Shown: positions 1 to 10,619 of the stretch, piece by piece
Layout: each line of letters opens with the position of its first letter
Numbering within the stretch: the stretch's first letter is position 1
Assembly (NCBI RefSeq): GCF_033473495.1
Contig: NC_088939.1
Location: 1,364,001 to 1,428,000, forward strand
Reading direction: 5' to 3'
DNA length: 64,000 nt
Source: Cercospora beticola
Lineage: Eukaryota > Ascomycota > Dothideomycetes > Mycosphaerellales > Mycosphaerellaceae
The notes under the pieces: model-generated
What the model saw: the letters and a program-made list of their open reading frames with translations, nothing else
Database searches by the model: none
What the model was told of the DNA's origin: nothing
Made by a program: the position numbers and the translations under genes

Positions 1-1619
1 CCAGTTTTTGGGGGACCAACAATGGGGTCCAAGGAAATGTACCCAAAATCGGTGACATTGTACACGCCAGCTGCTCTCAGCTCCTCGATGCGAGACTCTA
101 CAGCCTTCATGCTTTCGGGATTGCGTAGTCGGCCTAGGATTATGCCAGAGGTTCGCGGCGGGTGCAAAGCGGAATTGTCACTCTTCAGCGCACTATCCCA
201 GAAGCTTTGCAGTAGAAGTTGATGGATCCAGGACAGTGAAACATGCCATTCAGTTAGAGCGTCGGCAAGTGGAGGGCCTCGATGCTTGCAATAAACGTAC
301 AGATCCTCAGTGAGGGGGTCAGGATAGTCCCCAAGAGTGATCATGAAATCCAAAGAACTTGGCTTGTCGCCATCGAAATAGAAAGCCTCGCGTTTCCACG
401 GCGCTATCCTATTTACGACACCTCCAAAGAGAAAGTTCTCCAGATCAAGTCCATGTTCCGAGAATTGCGATAGCCCTATGAACATGGTGTCGTACACGTG
501 ACGGGATTCGACAGCGAAGGTGCAAGACATGGTACTTAACACCGCAGCATGGGCAACTTCATGGACCATTGTCTTCGCCAGTTGCAAAGTATACCAGAAG
601 AACGCCGCATGATCATTAGACTTTGCTGCACGATATAAGGCTTTGATCCTGTCGGAGTTCAGGAAGATGGTGCTACCACGGCCGCTTAAGTGCGGAAACT
701 CGACATTGTAGTCTGGGCAGGTCTGTCCAAGTTGTGCCGGTTCGACGTCCCAATTTGGTGGGAAGCCAGGGTAGATGGTTACGCCAGTCGCGAGCTCAGC
801 GAGCATCTTGCGTGTCTGTTCTTGCTCGTCAGTAGTCAGCGAGGCTTTTGGCTCAGGACAAAAATGCTCAACTCCACCGGTACAATTGGGAAGCGAGTCT
901 CCTACAACCAGAATGGCATGGAAGAATGGCAGGGCTTTTTCCAATAGCAAGGATGCCAGTCGACAAACCATAAGGGGACCGTGGTGCAATTCCCCGAGGT
1001 CTTCGAAAAGTGGATGAACTGGGTGCGTGAGATCCGGAGTTCGCGGTTGGCTTGTGTCAAACTTCTCGGTGCGACCGAACATTCTAGCAGTGTCTACATC
1101 GAGTGGGACAATTTTCGTTATCATCGCATCCGTGGCGTGGAGTCCTTTTGTTGATATGCACATTTGATCTGGACGGAATCGCTGTCCTGCAGCGTAGATG
1201 TTTTTGGAAGTTGATCAAATTCGTGTCGAATGCTGTCTCGGTCCTGCCGAAGTCAAGGGGATTTGATGCTGCACAACCTAGTGAGTTTCCATAGATGGAT
1301 TATATATATACTGGGTGGTCTACAATGGCATGGCGCTCTTTGAGAGACTGGTCAAGGCGGAATTGCTTTGATCCATACGAAGACAAAGGCGCCGGCAGAC
1401 CAAGACTCCATTAATCAACACGATGACAAAGGGATCGAAGGGCATTGTCACGCTGAAGCCAGCCGGCCATCGAGGACCAGCGTGTAGGTTGCTGCGCAAA
1501 GGCAGAGGCCTCATACCAAAGAGACTTGGGCCATATGCAGGAGAGTCGGCATCAAGCCATCTCGGTCGGTCGGTGTCAGCGCCTGCAAAGTCTCCTTTCG
1601 GGTCGAATAATCGGGCCAT
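1..1619 (-). CDS. Putative zinc metallopeptidase-like protein (HExxH), partial at left edge
   Basis: A single minus-strand frame stays open from about 1186 to base 1, over 390 codons, and runs off the window. It contains MVHEVAHAAV (about 563-534), an HExxH zinc-binding signature, so a metallopeptidase-like fold is likely; I cannot name the family. The rest of the frame reads as ordinary soluble protein. The 5' end is uncertain. An upstream frame starting at ATG 1619 can be joined by an intron from 1378 to 1187 (GTATGG donor, CTGCAG acceptor, phase 1), giving exons 1619-1379 and 1186-<1. That intron would be about 192 nt, longer than others here. Without it, translation could start at ATG 1163 or 1124. 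A TATATATATA run at about 1301-1312 would then be a promoter element. I am sure a gene is present, moderately sure of the HExxH role, and unsure of exon 1. Confidence 0.55.
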
Positions 1620-3192
1620 GAGTAGACTTTAGATTTCACTTGTCAGTTGTCACGGATCATGACACGCGTCGCATAAGCTGAAGATCCTCAGCCTTGTCGG
1701 CACTTGGACGGCTTTGCCGCAAGCCATTCAGCCCAGCACGTTTTTCAATGCCCCCTAACTCACACCGATATCTTCCTGGCATTCGGGTCTGTGTACCTGT
1801 TTCAGCCTCTGCACTCAAGTGATCGACAATGATAGTCAGGAACACATTGTAAGTGATTGCAGGCACCGACAATCTCCGGCATTGAGCCTACGTGGCTGCC
1901 TCGAGGTGAAGTCAGGAACGGGCAGGGATGAGCTTTTGTTTGGGCCGATCTATCACAAAATGCTCTTCTAGGTGGTGCGAGTGATCGATAGAACATTCAT
2001 GCCCGACGCACGTGTCGCTGCTGCGAGATGCATTCGCACTGTGATCAATGCGAATGCTCTCCTGTGCGACGCATTTCTTCGTCATGTCCAACAAGCCGAC
2101 GTGAGGTGATAATGGACTTCCGGAGCGATGGAGCCGCGGTCACTGGCCTTGCAGCGGGCCGTGGAGCGAACAGCCCTGTATTCCGAGACAAGTGTGGAGG
2201 AGGCTGATATCACAGATTAGGAGCTGCCAGTCACATCGCAGCGTCGAGGTCACGTCGTCGTGAGGATTTGTGTATACGACGGCACTTGCTGCGCCCAACA
2301 TTTAGCGTTTCTCCATGGCGTCGATCAAACTTGATGGCTCTGCAGAGAGGCGAGCCGCTTGGCGGGCTGGGATGGAGAATTATGTATCGATCAGAGCGCC
2401 AGCATGATGCATGCGCCATTGCTCGAACACGTTCTCGATCGATTGGCATCGGAGCGTTTGCTGCATGATGAGCAACACGTCCACAGGGATCGGAGCACGT
2501 CGCACAGTTCGCGTGTTTTCGGTTCTGCGAATCGCATACAGGAGGGAGTCGGTTCTGATGATGTTGTTGTCGGCGCCCTTCGGTGGTGACAGCGGCACTG
2601 ATAAGACAGTGCATGAGGAGCTGTCTGTGTTGAAGCACTTGGCGCAGATAGACGGTATACACCAGGCAGGCAGGCGGAGGAGGGTGGCCGCTCGGCGCGA
2701 GATTGCTAGCAGGGCCGCGGCGGCGGGCGGCGGGCAGCGGGCGGCGGAGATGGGCATGGTGGCGGTGCTGGTTCTTGTTGCGATGCCAATCCAATGCCGT
2801 GGTCCTGGCACGAAAAGAGCGTGGCACAGACAGACAGACAGACAGGCGTCGATCCGGTAGGTGTCAGTGTCAGGGGAGTTGCTCGGCCGGCAGCCGAGAG
2901 CTAGCGGCAGCCAATGTCGTCGCTCATTCTCCACATGCACTCTTCCTCCATTGAACGATTCGGGCTTCCAGCATCACCAACGTGGCCGCGCGACACACGC
3001 TCGCTTGCTTGCCCACGACCGCGCTGCCAATTTAGCTCGCACCGCGTGCAACAGCCTCTCGCTCTCGCTCTGTCGTGTCCGTGAGCACTAGGCCCGCCGC
3101 GCACACTGGCCTTGCTGGATGCCGCCCTCGAAACACTGCACCACATCCCGGCGTTCCGCGTCCCCGTGGCCGTCTTCAATGGTCAGCCTTGA
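1620..3192. other. Intergenic region, probable divergent promoters
   Basis: This 1.6 kb region separates the minus-strand metallopeptidase-like gene from KCS1. It holds a GC-rich stretch of GGC-type triplets at about 2706-2752, a tetranucleotide tract (CAGA repeats) at 2827-2845 and a CT-rich stretch at about 3050-3080 just before KCS1, as expected for a fungal promoter or 5' UTR. Several open frames overlap here on both strands, but they are Arg/His/Ser-rich and look non-coding. I see no convincing gene. Confidence 0.6.
2827..2845. repeat. Tetranucleotide microsatellite (CAGA)n
   Basis: Nearly five tandem copies of CAGA are seen directly, in the upstream region of KCS1. It is probably a neutral or promoter microsatellite. 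Confidence 0.85.
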
Positions 3193-6100
3193 ATGGCGTC
3201 TCCTGTTGCGAAGGCGGAGGATCACATCTCGAACCACGTCCCTCCGCGCCACATCCGTTCCAAGCAGCACGAGCTTGCCCATGACGAGCACTTTGCTGCA
3301 GATAAGCCCTCTTCCCCCGTCCCATACCTTTCCACAACCTCGACCAAGACGCCGACGACGACTGCCCAACGATCCCGCAAACCTGCCTCTACCGCGCATC
3401 ACCATGCCGTCCGCCCTCAACTCAATGAGCGAGACTCGATTTTTGCGACTTCATATTCGGGCAGCCCCATAACTGCGAGGTCATCTCCATCCCCACCGCA
3501 GGTACAGAGCTCACCGCTGAGCACCGCGGACGGCATCTACTACAACGAAGGAGGGAGGAGCGGAGGGAGCAGCAACATGGCCACGGCAACAACGACCCTG
3601 CCCGCGACTTCTTTTCTGAGCAATGGCACGGATTCGCTCGATTTCGCCCGAGGACACCAGAAACAGGACACGAGCTCGACACGCCTCTATCATTCACGTG
3701 CTGCGGATAGTCGTCGCCGTCCGACTAGGAGTACACTTGCTTCGCAGTACCAACGACGTTCGCTCTACGACATTCACGATTTGAGCTCCGTATCTACTGC
3801 GCAGCCGCTGCCCACCACCATGCATCCGCAGTCACGCCAGGATTCTCCCTTCCGCGCAGATACATTACCAGCTACACCCGATTCGATGCCGAGCAGTCCC
3901 GATACCGGTAACACTCAAAGTGCCGAGAGACAGCAGTATCGGTCATGGCGACAGGGAGAAGCAAAGATGCAAGGCCTGACTATTGCTCAATCGCAACGCA
4001 AGGCGAGCACCACGGTCCGAGATGACGTGGACAAGGTCATCGACGCCCAATTGCCCCAACCTGAGCCTGTGGCCGCAGTGCGCTCACGCAAAGCCAGTCA
4101 CTACTTGGGATTATTCCGAGAGAATGAGCAGGAAGAGAAGCGGGAGACGGAGCGCAAGAAGGCGGGTAGAGCCAACGATGCTTCCAAATCACAGATCTCG
4201 CGCGATCTGGAGGAGCAAGCAGATGGGTCAAGCAGAGAACAAACAGTCACAGAAACGATAGAAGAGGAAGACGGCGACTATGTCACGGTATCGAAGAAGG
4301 AAATGGCTCAGAGATTGCCCTTGGGATTGCTGGAAGAGATTCGCAATCACCACCACCTTGTGCCCGGCCAATCGCAGAAGATACCCTTTCCAAAGGAGTC
4401 CCAGTCGCACGACCATGATCGACGCCTACACGAGCAATTGAGGAAGGCGGTCAACAAGACCGAAGAGGACGACGAGTCTGACCGCGAACACATCTCCTCC
4501 GCCACTTACTATCCTCATCAAGGCGTACAGCTCGGCGACTCGCCAGGTGACGAAGACGGCCTGGACCGAACGCCCAAGATAAAAGCAGTAGATGTCAAAG
4601 ACAGCCGCAGTGAACCGAGTGCCAATGATGTGCAACTGTCATTGCAAGGTGAGGGTGCACCAGAGTTTCTTCAGGGAATGTCCCGCGTCGCCTCCTCAGC
4701 CAACTTCAAAGACTTGCCCAAGCCTGTGCCCGCGCCTGAGTTGCTCATCCACGACTCAGATTACGAGTCAGAATCAGGCTATTCAACTGTATCTGGAGAT
4801 GACGAGGACGATGTGGAGACCACGCCGACGAACACACCCCATGTCAAAGCTTACGGACGTCGCCGTACGTCGCGCGGCAGGCATGCCGAACAACCGCAAG
4901 CACCAGTCGGAGCGGTTGAGCTCAAACCCTACAAACATCAAGTTGGCGGACATACGTCAATTTACAGATTCTCGCGGAGAGCGGTGTGTAAACAACTGAA
5001 CAGCAAAGAGAACAAGTTCTACGAGACTGTCGAGAAGTGTCACCGGGAACTGCTGGGCTTCATGCCCCGGTATATTGGTGTTCTCAATGTGACATATCGC
5101 AAGGAAGCGAAGAAGCGGAAGCAGACTGTGACAGATGAAAATGGCAGCACTCAAGCGTCGAGTAGCGATAGCAAGGTACAAGATGGGAATGATGTGGCTG
5201 CGGAGAAGTCGAGGACTCCAGAGCATACTCGCATGATCAGCCATTCGATGCAGAACAAGTCATCGTCGGGCATTCCTCAAGTACTACTTGCAAACAACAG
5301 ACATCTCATTCCAGAGAGCCTTTTCAGGTCGTCTGAACGCTCGGTGCCTGACCTGCATAGGACGCGGTCAACGCCACCGACTCCTTCTGACACGAACGGG
5401 ATGCCTCAACGTCCTGCACTCAAGCCTGCCCAGTCATGGGGCTTTACTTCTGTGAACGAGCACCTCCGTGACAAGGTGCTGCGGGAAGTCTTCACTCCGC
5501 CGGTTATCCACAAGTCACACAGACGTGATCGTGGGCACGGACGTTCGCTGCGAAAGGTTCCGACTTACATTCAGAACGAGCTGTCAGAACGCAACAAGTC
5601 TGTCGACGTATCATCGTTTCAAAATTCAGAGAGGCAAGACCTTCGCAAGGAGTGCTTGAAGAGTCCTATCTTGAGGCGAGCACAGCTCAGTGCCGAGAAC
5701 AGATCAGCATCTGATTTGACACAAGTACTGCTGAAGAAAAACGATGCTCTTAGTAAGAGCGCCGAAAATTCAGATCTCAGTGCTGCGCCTGCTGGTTCGA
5801 GCGACCGTAAGACACGTCGCCGTCGGCATTCTGGGGGAGGGCTGATGCGTAAGCCAACCGATATCGAAGGAACTCGAGGGGACCTCGAGTTTCACGAAGA
5901 TGCCGAAGAGGACGTTTTTGCTATGGACGATGTCAAGAAAGATCTGCCAACGCATCCTGAGTCACCAGTCGCTAGAGAAGCAGGCACTGCCGACGTAGAC
6001 CGTGCTAACGATAATGCCAGACGTGACGTGGAGCAGCCGGTGCCTCAGTTGGGCCCGGCAATTGACTTCGGTGTGCCAGAGCCACGCAACCCAGTGAGCT

Positions 6101-6912
6101 CGCTTGTGGAGCAGGACGAGCGCGTGGAGCATTTCATCTTGCTGGAAGATCTCACCGCCGGTATGCAGAAACCTTGCGTGTTGGACTTGAAAATGGGCAC
6201 ACGACAATATGGCGTTGAGGCTACTGAGAAGAAGCAGAGATCCCAGCGCGCAAAGTGCAAGTCTACTACTTCTCGTGAGCTTGGCGTCCGTGTCTGCGGC
6301 ATGCAAGTTTACAACGTCAAACAGCAAGGCTACGACTTTCAAGACAAGTATTATGGACGAGATCTGAAAGCTGGCGAGGAGTTTCGCGAAGCCTTGAAGC
6401 GTTTCTTCTTTGATGGAATTGGCCATGCACAAGCACTCAAGCATATCCCGACAGTGCTTGATAAGATCGATGCACTCGAAGACATCATCCGTCAACTGCC
6501 CGGATACCGCCTATACGCCAGCAGCTTGCTCATGATATACGATCGCGGAGATGCCGACACCAATGGCAAACTTCGCGAGAATGAAGGAAGCGATGCTCCA
6601 GTGCCTGGCATCAAACTTAAGATTGTTGACTTTGCCAATTGCGTAACTGCCGAGAGCCTACCTTACATTCAACACAAGCCCTGCCCTCCAAGAAACCCCG
6701 ACCAAATCGATCGCGGATACTTACGCGGATTGAGGACATTGAGATTGTACTTTCAACGCATTTACACGGACCTGCACAACCAGAAGTACGTGGAACGAGG
6801 AGAAGGCGAAGGTATGGCTATGGATCAGCGCGGCATTGGGCATGGAATTGCTCAGCAAAAGGGCTGGACGGAGAGAGTCATGGAAGATGATCCGGGAGAG
6901 GTCAGTGTGTGA
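3193..6912 (+). CDS. KCS1: Inositol hexakisphosphate kinase (KCS1 type)
   Basis: This single-exon gene of 1239 codons encodes a KCS1-type kinase that pyrophosphorylates InsP6 to make inositol pyrophosphates, which signal phosphate and nutrient status. The first 570 or so residues are low-complexity Ser/Pro and charged sequence. The kinase begins with [18 protein letters not shown] (about 575) and resumes after a long disordered insertion (about 670-960). The family signature PxxxDxKxG is present as PCVLDLKMG, with P994, D998, K1000 and G1002. An SSLL motif follows near 1110, and the metal-binding IDF-type motif is VDF with D1146. All key motifs are intact, so the enzyme should be active. The N-terminal extension and the insertion are typical of fungal KCS1. 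The start is the first ATG of the open frame, and the upstream sequence is pyrimidine-rich. Confidence 0.93.
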   Translation: MASPVAKAEDHISNHVPPRHIRSKQHELAHDEHFAADKPSSPVPYLSTTSTKTPTTTAQRSRKPASTAHHHAVRPQLNERDSIFATSYSGSPITARSSPSPPQVQSSPLSTADGIYYNEGGRSGGSSNMATATTTLPATSFLSNGTDSLDFARGHQKQDTSSTRLYHSRAADSRRRPTRSTLASQYQRRSLYDIHDLSSVSTAQPLPTTMHPQSRQDSPFRADTLPATPDSMPSSPDTGNTQSAERQQYRSWRQGEAKMQGLTIAQSQRKASTTVRDDVDKVIDAQLPQPEPVAAVRSRKASHYLGLFRENEQEEKRETERKKAGRANDASKSQISRDLEEQADGSSREQTVTETIEEEDGDYVTVSKKEMAQRLPLGLLEEIRNHHHLVPGQSQKIPFPKESQSHDHDRRLHEQLRKAVNKTEEDDESDREHISSATYYPHQGVQLGDSPGDEDGLDRTPKIKAVDVKDSRSEPSANDVQLSLQGEGAPEFLQGMSRVASSANFKDLPKPVPAPELLIHDSDYESESGYSTVSGDDEDDVETTPTNTPHVKAYGRRRTSRGRHAEQPQAPVGAVELKPYKHQVGGHTSIYRFSRRAVCKQLNSKENKFYETVEKCHRELLGFMPRYIGVLNVTYRKEAKKRKQTVTDENGSTQASSSDSKVQDGNDVAAEKSRTPEHTRMISHSMQNKSSSGIPQVLLANNRHLIPESLFRSSERSVPDLHRTRSTPPTPSDTNGMPQRPALKPAQSWGFTSVNEHLRDKVLREVFTPPVIHKSHRRDRGHGRSLRKVPTYIQNELSERNKSVDVSSFQNSERQDLRKECLKSPILRRAQLSAENRSASDLTQVLLKKNDALSKSAENSDLSAAPAGSSDRKTRRRRHSGGGLMRKPTDIEGTRGDLEFHEDAEEDVFAMDDVKKDLPTHPESPVAREAGTADVDRANDNARRDVEQPVPQLGPAIDFGVPEPRNPVSSLVEQDERVEHFILLEDLTAGMQKPCVLDLKMGTRQYGVEATEKKQRSQRAKCKSTTSRELGVRVCGMQVYNVKQQGYDFQDKYYGRDLKAGEEFREALKRFFFDGIGHAQALKHIPTVLDKIDALEDIIRQLPGYRLYASSLLMIYDRGDADTNGKLRENEGSDAPVPGIKLKIVDFANCVTAESLPYIQHKPCPPRNPDQIDRGYLRGLRTLRLYFQRIYTDLHNQKYVERGEGEGMAMDQRGIGHGIAQQKGWTERVMEDDPGEVSV

Positions 6913-7604
6913 AAGAACACATGCTGTGATTTTGGAATCGCGTTGGAATATAGAGGGGTGGGCAAAAAGTTGCGCAAGCTACGATTGGGGCGGTAACGAG
7001 TGATGGCCTTCATTTGCTCTTCATCGCGATGGCGCTTCATCAAGACTGGAATGGGATCCCGGGTTTTTGTAAATGTTTTAGCATGGCGTTGGGGGTGTTT
7101 CTTTTCTTTCTTCTTCCGAGACTGTAAGGGAATATTGGGCATTTGGGTGGAATGGGCAGGTCGGCTGGGATGGGATGGTATGGGTCTGCTTCGTTGCGCA
7201 TATACCACTTCGCAGGGCTTGTGTGCTTAGGTAGGAGAATATGTATTATGTGATTGTGCACACTGCTGAGCCTGCTACTTCAGGCGCGGTACGTTTTTGA
7301 AAGTACTGAAATGCTCTTATCTCAGCAAATGGGTTGCCTGCTATCTGACTCTGCAGTCTGCACCTCGCTTTGCGGATGCTGGGATACCTTATTGGCAAGC
7401 ACGCCACAACCTGGTCGCGTAAGTTCGTATCAGCCACACTGAGCATGGGCCTTTGTCACCACATCTGCACATTCATGTGGGCTTTTCGCCGCCTTCACTT
7501 GCCCAAATCCGCTATTTCACTAGTGGCGGAGCTGACCCGGTAAGCCTGGAAACGCGTCTTGTTTGTTACCTTCTCTGCTTGCCTGACCCCGCCCGCAGTC
7601 TGCA
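6913..7604. other. Intergenic region
   Basis: This region holds the 3' flank of KCS1 and the promoter of the first repeat-protein gene. I see T-rich stretches (about 7071-7115) but no coding potential. Confidence 0.6.
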
Positions 7605-8975
7605 ATGGACGCCGACGCAGTTGACCCAGTTGTAACTAGGAGCGCATTGCCCTCCCGCAAACCACGGGCTAGATACACTGCCAGGAGAGGCGATCATGCA
7701 CAATTCGTTGCACGTCTCGCCAAGCGTGATACTTCCAACGATTCAGAAGACAATGATAAGTCTCCACGTCCGCGGAAGAGACAGACTGCCAGGAGAGGCG
7801 ATCACGCAGGGTTCCTCGCACGTCTCGCGGGCAGGAATTCGAAAAGTGACGGAAATTCAAGCTTAGCCAGCCCAGAAGGAGAGGAAATCTCACATTCACG
7901 TAGACAGCAGACTGCTCGGAGAGGCGATCATGCAGGGTTCCTAGCACGCATGGCACGTAGGAATGGGCAGCGCGAAGAAGCTTCCCAGTCTGCAAGCAAG
8001 GTGAGCGAGGCGGAACGTTCGACCGGAGAGGAAGAAAAAGCACATATAGACGAAGAAATCTGGACCGAAGAAGACGATTCGTATCAAGAAGAAGAACCAA
8101 GCTCATCTAGCTCACCAAGTTCATCGAGCGAAGAAGAAGATGATGGCCCTCCGCAACCACGAGCAAAGCAGACTGCTAGAAGAGGGGACCATCTAGGATT
8201 CCTGGCGCGAATGGCCGGCAGAAGCTCAATCAGGAATGCACACTCCAGCACTCCAGAGGCGGAAGAAGAAAGTCGTCCAGGCCCACGGAAGCAGCAAACT
8301 GCTCGGCGTGGCGATCACGCAGGCTTTCTTGCGCGCATGGCTCTTCGAAACGGACAGGTTACCAAATCAAGCGGTCCCTCAAATGAAGCACCAGGTCGTC
8401 CGAGTCGTCTGGGAAAGCAGACAGCACGTCGGAGCGGGTTGGCAGCCAGTGATTCGAAGCGCTCCGTTCAGAATCGTGTCAATGACCCCATCGAAGATAT
8501 AGAATGGGACATTACAGGTGACTGGGAAATTGAATGCGACACGCTCGCCAACTGGAGTGGCTACGGCCCGCAAAAACTCAGCCTGGCGATATATCATGAT
8601 AAAGCGCGACCGGGCGGTCACATGGCCTTCTTTGACTTCCACATCAGCGAGGGTATCATGCGTATCACTTGTCCGACACCGAGGACCACGGACAAGAAAT
8701 TACGAGCGACCTACGTCTATCGAGGAAGAGAGACAGGCGAAGGGGAGATTCTGATCGGGTCAGACAGTCGTGTCTATAAAATTGTGTTCAAGGATAGGGG
8801 GACGAGGCTGAAAGGGAAATACGCTGGTGCAGGCTCTGAGCGGGTTACTTTCACAGGATCGAAAGTGAAAAGAGGATTGCAGCGTCGAACCTCGAGCACA
8901 AATCGGTGGGAATCTTTCTCAGAAGAGGAGTGGGCAAGGGCTTCAGTGGGTCGATGGGGTGGATGGGTAGGATGA
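7605..8975 (+). CDS. Uncharacterised TARRGD-repeat protein, paralogue A
   Basis: Single exon, 456 aa, not a family I can name. The N-terminal 290 residues carry a basic motif with consensus QTARRGDHAGFLARMAxRN. Intact copies start at residues 25, 61, 103, 190 and 232, and a decayed copy (TARRSGLAAS) starts at 273. Spacing is about 36-42 residues, with one double-length gap of 87. The linkers are Ser/Glu/Asp-rich, including a Ser-Glu run around 165-180. Each intact copy contains RGD. Residues from about 297 to 435 form a separate domain of alternating hydrophobic strands with GDWEIEC, FDFHISEGIMRI and RVTFTG. It looks beta-rich and is shared with the next gene. There is no signal peptide or membrane segment. 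The two genes form a same-strand tandem pair about 490 bp apart. The function is unknown. A nuclear or cytosolic scaffold with multivalent basic motifs is one guess, and protease-cleaved repeats is another. Confidence 0.85.
   Translation: MDADAVDPVVTRSALPSRKPRARYTARRGDHAQFVARLAKRDTSNDSEDNDKSPRPRKRQTARRGDHAGFLARLAGRNSKSDGNSSLASPEGEEISHSRRQQTARRGDHAGFLARMARRNGQREEASQSASKVSEAERSTGEEEKAHIDEEIWTEEDDSYQEEEPSSSSSPSSSSEEEDDGPPQPRAKQTARRGDHLGFLARMAGRSSIRNAHSSTPEAEEESRPGPRKQQTARRGDHAGFLARMALRNGQVTKSSGPSNEAPGRPSRLGKQTARRSGLAASDSKRSVQNRVNDPIEDIEWDITGDWEIECDTLANWSGYGPQKLSLAIYHDKARPGGHMAFFDFHISEGIMRITCPTPRTTDKKLRATYVYRGRETGEGEILIGSDSRVYKIVFKDRGTRLKGKYAGAGSERVTFTGSKVKRGLQRRTSSTNRWESFSEEEWARASVGRWGGWVG
7677..8450 (+). 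repeat. Coding tandem motif array (six TARRGD units)
   Basis: DNA copies of the repeat core begin at 7677, 7785, 7911, 8172, 8298 and 8421. The first five encode the TARRGDH core, and the sixth has lost RGDH. The DNA of the units is similar but not identical, so this is an old, selected array rather than a recent minisatellite. Unit spacings in bases are 108, 126, 261, 126 and 123. Confidence 0.85.
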
Positions 8976-9463
8976 CCTCTTATCTTCGGCTGCAAGCTTA
9001 AGGTAAGTGTAATACATCTGGGACTGCATTTCTTGGGGATGGCATGTCACGCAGCTAGAAGCGCGTGGATCGTCCACGAGTTACTCAGGTTGGGCAATTT
9101 GGAATGAGACTGAGGAAACCGACGATGTTGGAGCTCATGCCTCTGACGAAACCATTGCTTGAGCCGATTCATGCTACATTACGGCCTCCTACCCTTTGTA
9201 CAGGGACACATTGGCGACCTCGTCAGCTGGGGTTTACCCTGGAGAAAATTGAGCGCAGCCCCAAGGAAGTCAACGCATGAAGAGCTGCTCACTCTCTATG
9301 CTTGCGAACTCTCCATGATTATTCACCTCGATTCACCAAGCTCGCTTAGTCACCAGTGGCGGACTCGATCACTCTACTTAAGCAGCTGTCTGGTCCGCCG
9401 CACACTCCGATCTCTCCGCCTCCTCAACGCGGAGTGATTTTGACAAAAACGGAAGTTGACGCA
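8976..9463. other. Spacer between the two repeat-protein paralogues
   Basis: Paralogue B's frame is open back to at least 9356 but begins there at a GTG, so translation of B from this spacer would need an upstream exon. I see no further TARRGD units on either strand in the spacer. Otherwise it appears to be promoter sequence. Confidence 0.5.
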
Positions 9464-10402
9464 ATGGGGCTGTATCTCAGTGCACCATCACCACCCAGTC
9501 CCAAGTCGCGAACTACGCAGACGGCCGGACGAGGCGACCTTCTGGGAGTCCTTGCACAAGCGGCTTCTCATGAGTACGAGAAGAACGGCAAACAATCAAT
9601 TGTCTCGACTTCATCAAGCAAACAACAAGAACGTACATATCAGCGAGGAACGCGAACTGCTAGAAGAGGCGGCCATCTAGGATTTTCAACTCGCGTGGCT
9701 CGCAAGATGGAGCAGGAGCAAGATCACGACTACTCGGTCTTCTTATACGGAGATTATGACGAGGAAGACGATGAAAACGACACAACCTACGAGTTTCATG
9801 AAGCAGACGATGTCGAAGAAGAAGAAGAAGCCGACGACGACGAAGAACTGCATGATGAGGCGGACTACCTTCTTCGCTCGGGCGCAACGCAACACAACAC
9901 CCGCATCACCGGCGACTGGCACATCGAATTCGAGTCACCCAACAATTCCTGGCTCACACCTCTGAATGGCCTGACCCTGAAAGTATCCTGCGACACAGAC
10001 CGACCGGGCGAATACATGGCTACTTTCGACTTCAAGATCATCGAAGGCGTTATGCGCATTTCTTCTCTCATGCCAGTGGTTACGAGCCAGGATGCGACTC
10101 AGAAGGAATTGCGAGGAATCTACAAGTTCCGAGCTATCGAAAAGAGCAAGACTGGGAAGAAGGTTCCAGTGGAGTCGAATCTGGAATGTGAGGATTTTCC
10201 CATCACACTCAGGTACTGAATGGATGTGTCTAGGGTCGAAGGAGCGATTGCAGGCATTGGTTTGCAGTGCGTCACATTCACGGGTATTAGAGTCAGAGAG
10301 GCATGGCAGCAGCAGGAAGCTTCAAGTTCAAGCACGGAGCAGTGGGAGTCACTGTTCTCGAAGGGAGACTATGAGCCGGTGGAGTTCACTGACTGGGAAT
10401 GA
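9464..10402 (+). CDS. TARRGD-repeat protein, paralogue B, interrupted by an in-frame TGA
   Basis: From ATG 9464 the frame encodes 251 residues and stops at TGA 10217-10219. The same frame then continues for 60 codons to 10402. It has two degenerate repeats (QTAGRGDLLGVLAQ near the start; RTARRGGHLGFSTRVARK further on), an Asp/Glu-rich linker, and the C-terminal domain of paralogue A: GDWHIEF, FDFKIIEGVMRI and, after the stop, CVTFTG then WESLF. An ungapped alignment to A runs straight across the TGA, which replaces the Lys of A's VFKDRG, so the tail is homologous coding sequence. B is therefore a recently broken gene, a readthrough gene, or contains a sequencing error. The first 36 in-frame codons upstream (from 9356) lack an ATG. 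The function is unknown. Confidence 0.65.
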
Positions 10403-10619
10403 GCTCCCCGGAGATTGGAGGTTGGAAAGTGTTCTGAATGTGTACGTCTTGCGAATGTCGGAGAATTGCCTGCCATGCAGTAAACGGGCGACTTGTTGAG
10501 TCGGTCTCATGGTCAGCGAGCTCGAAATACATGCTTTGTCGAAGTAAACTAGCGTTTTCTACCAATTTTCTTCACGTCATGACCTTATGCTCATCCTTTC
10601 ACAAACTTACTTGTCCCAA

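Noticed and set aside
2231..2940. Long overlapping open frames on both strands upstream of KCS1
   Set aside because: Arg/His/Ser/Pro-rich without domains, overlapping in several frames, and in a GC-rich promoter-like area.
10213..10233. A GT...AG segment of 21 nt that would remove the TGA of paralogue B
   Set aside because: Far below any credible spliceosomal intron length, and the ungapped alignment with paralogue A shows these bases are coding.
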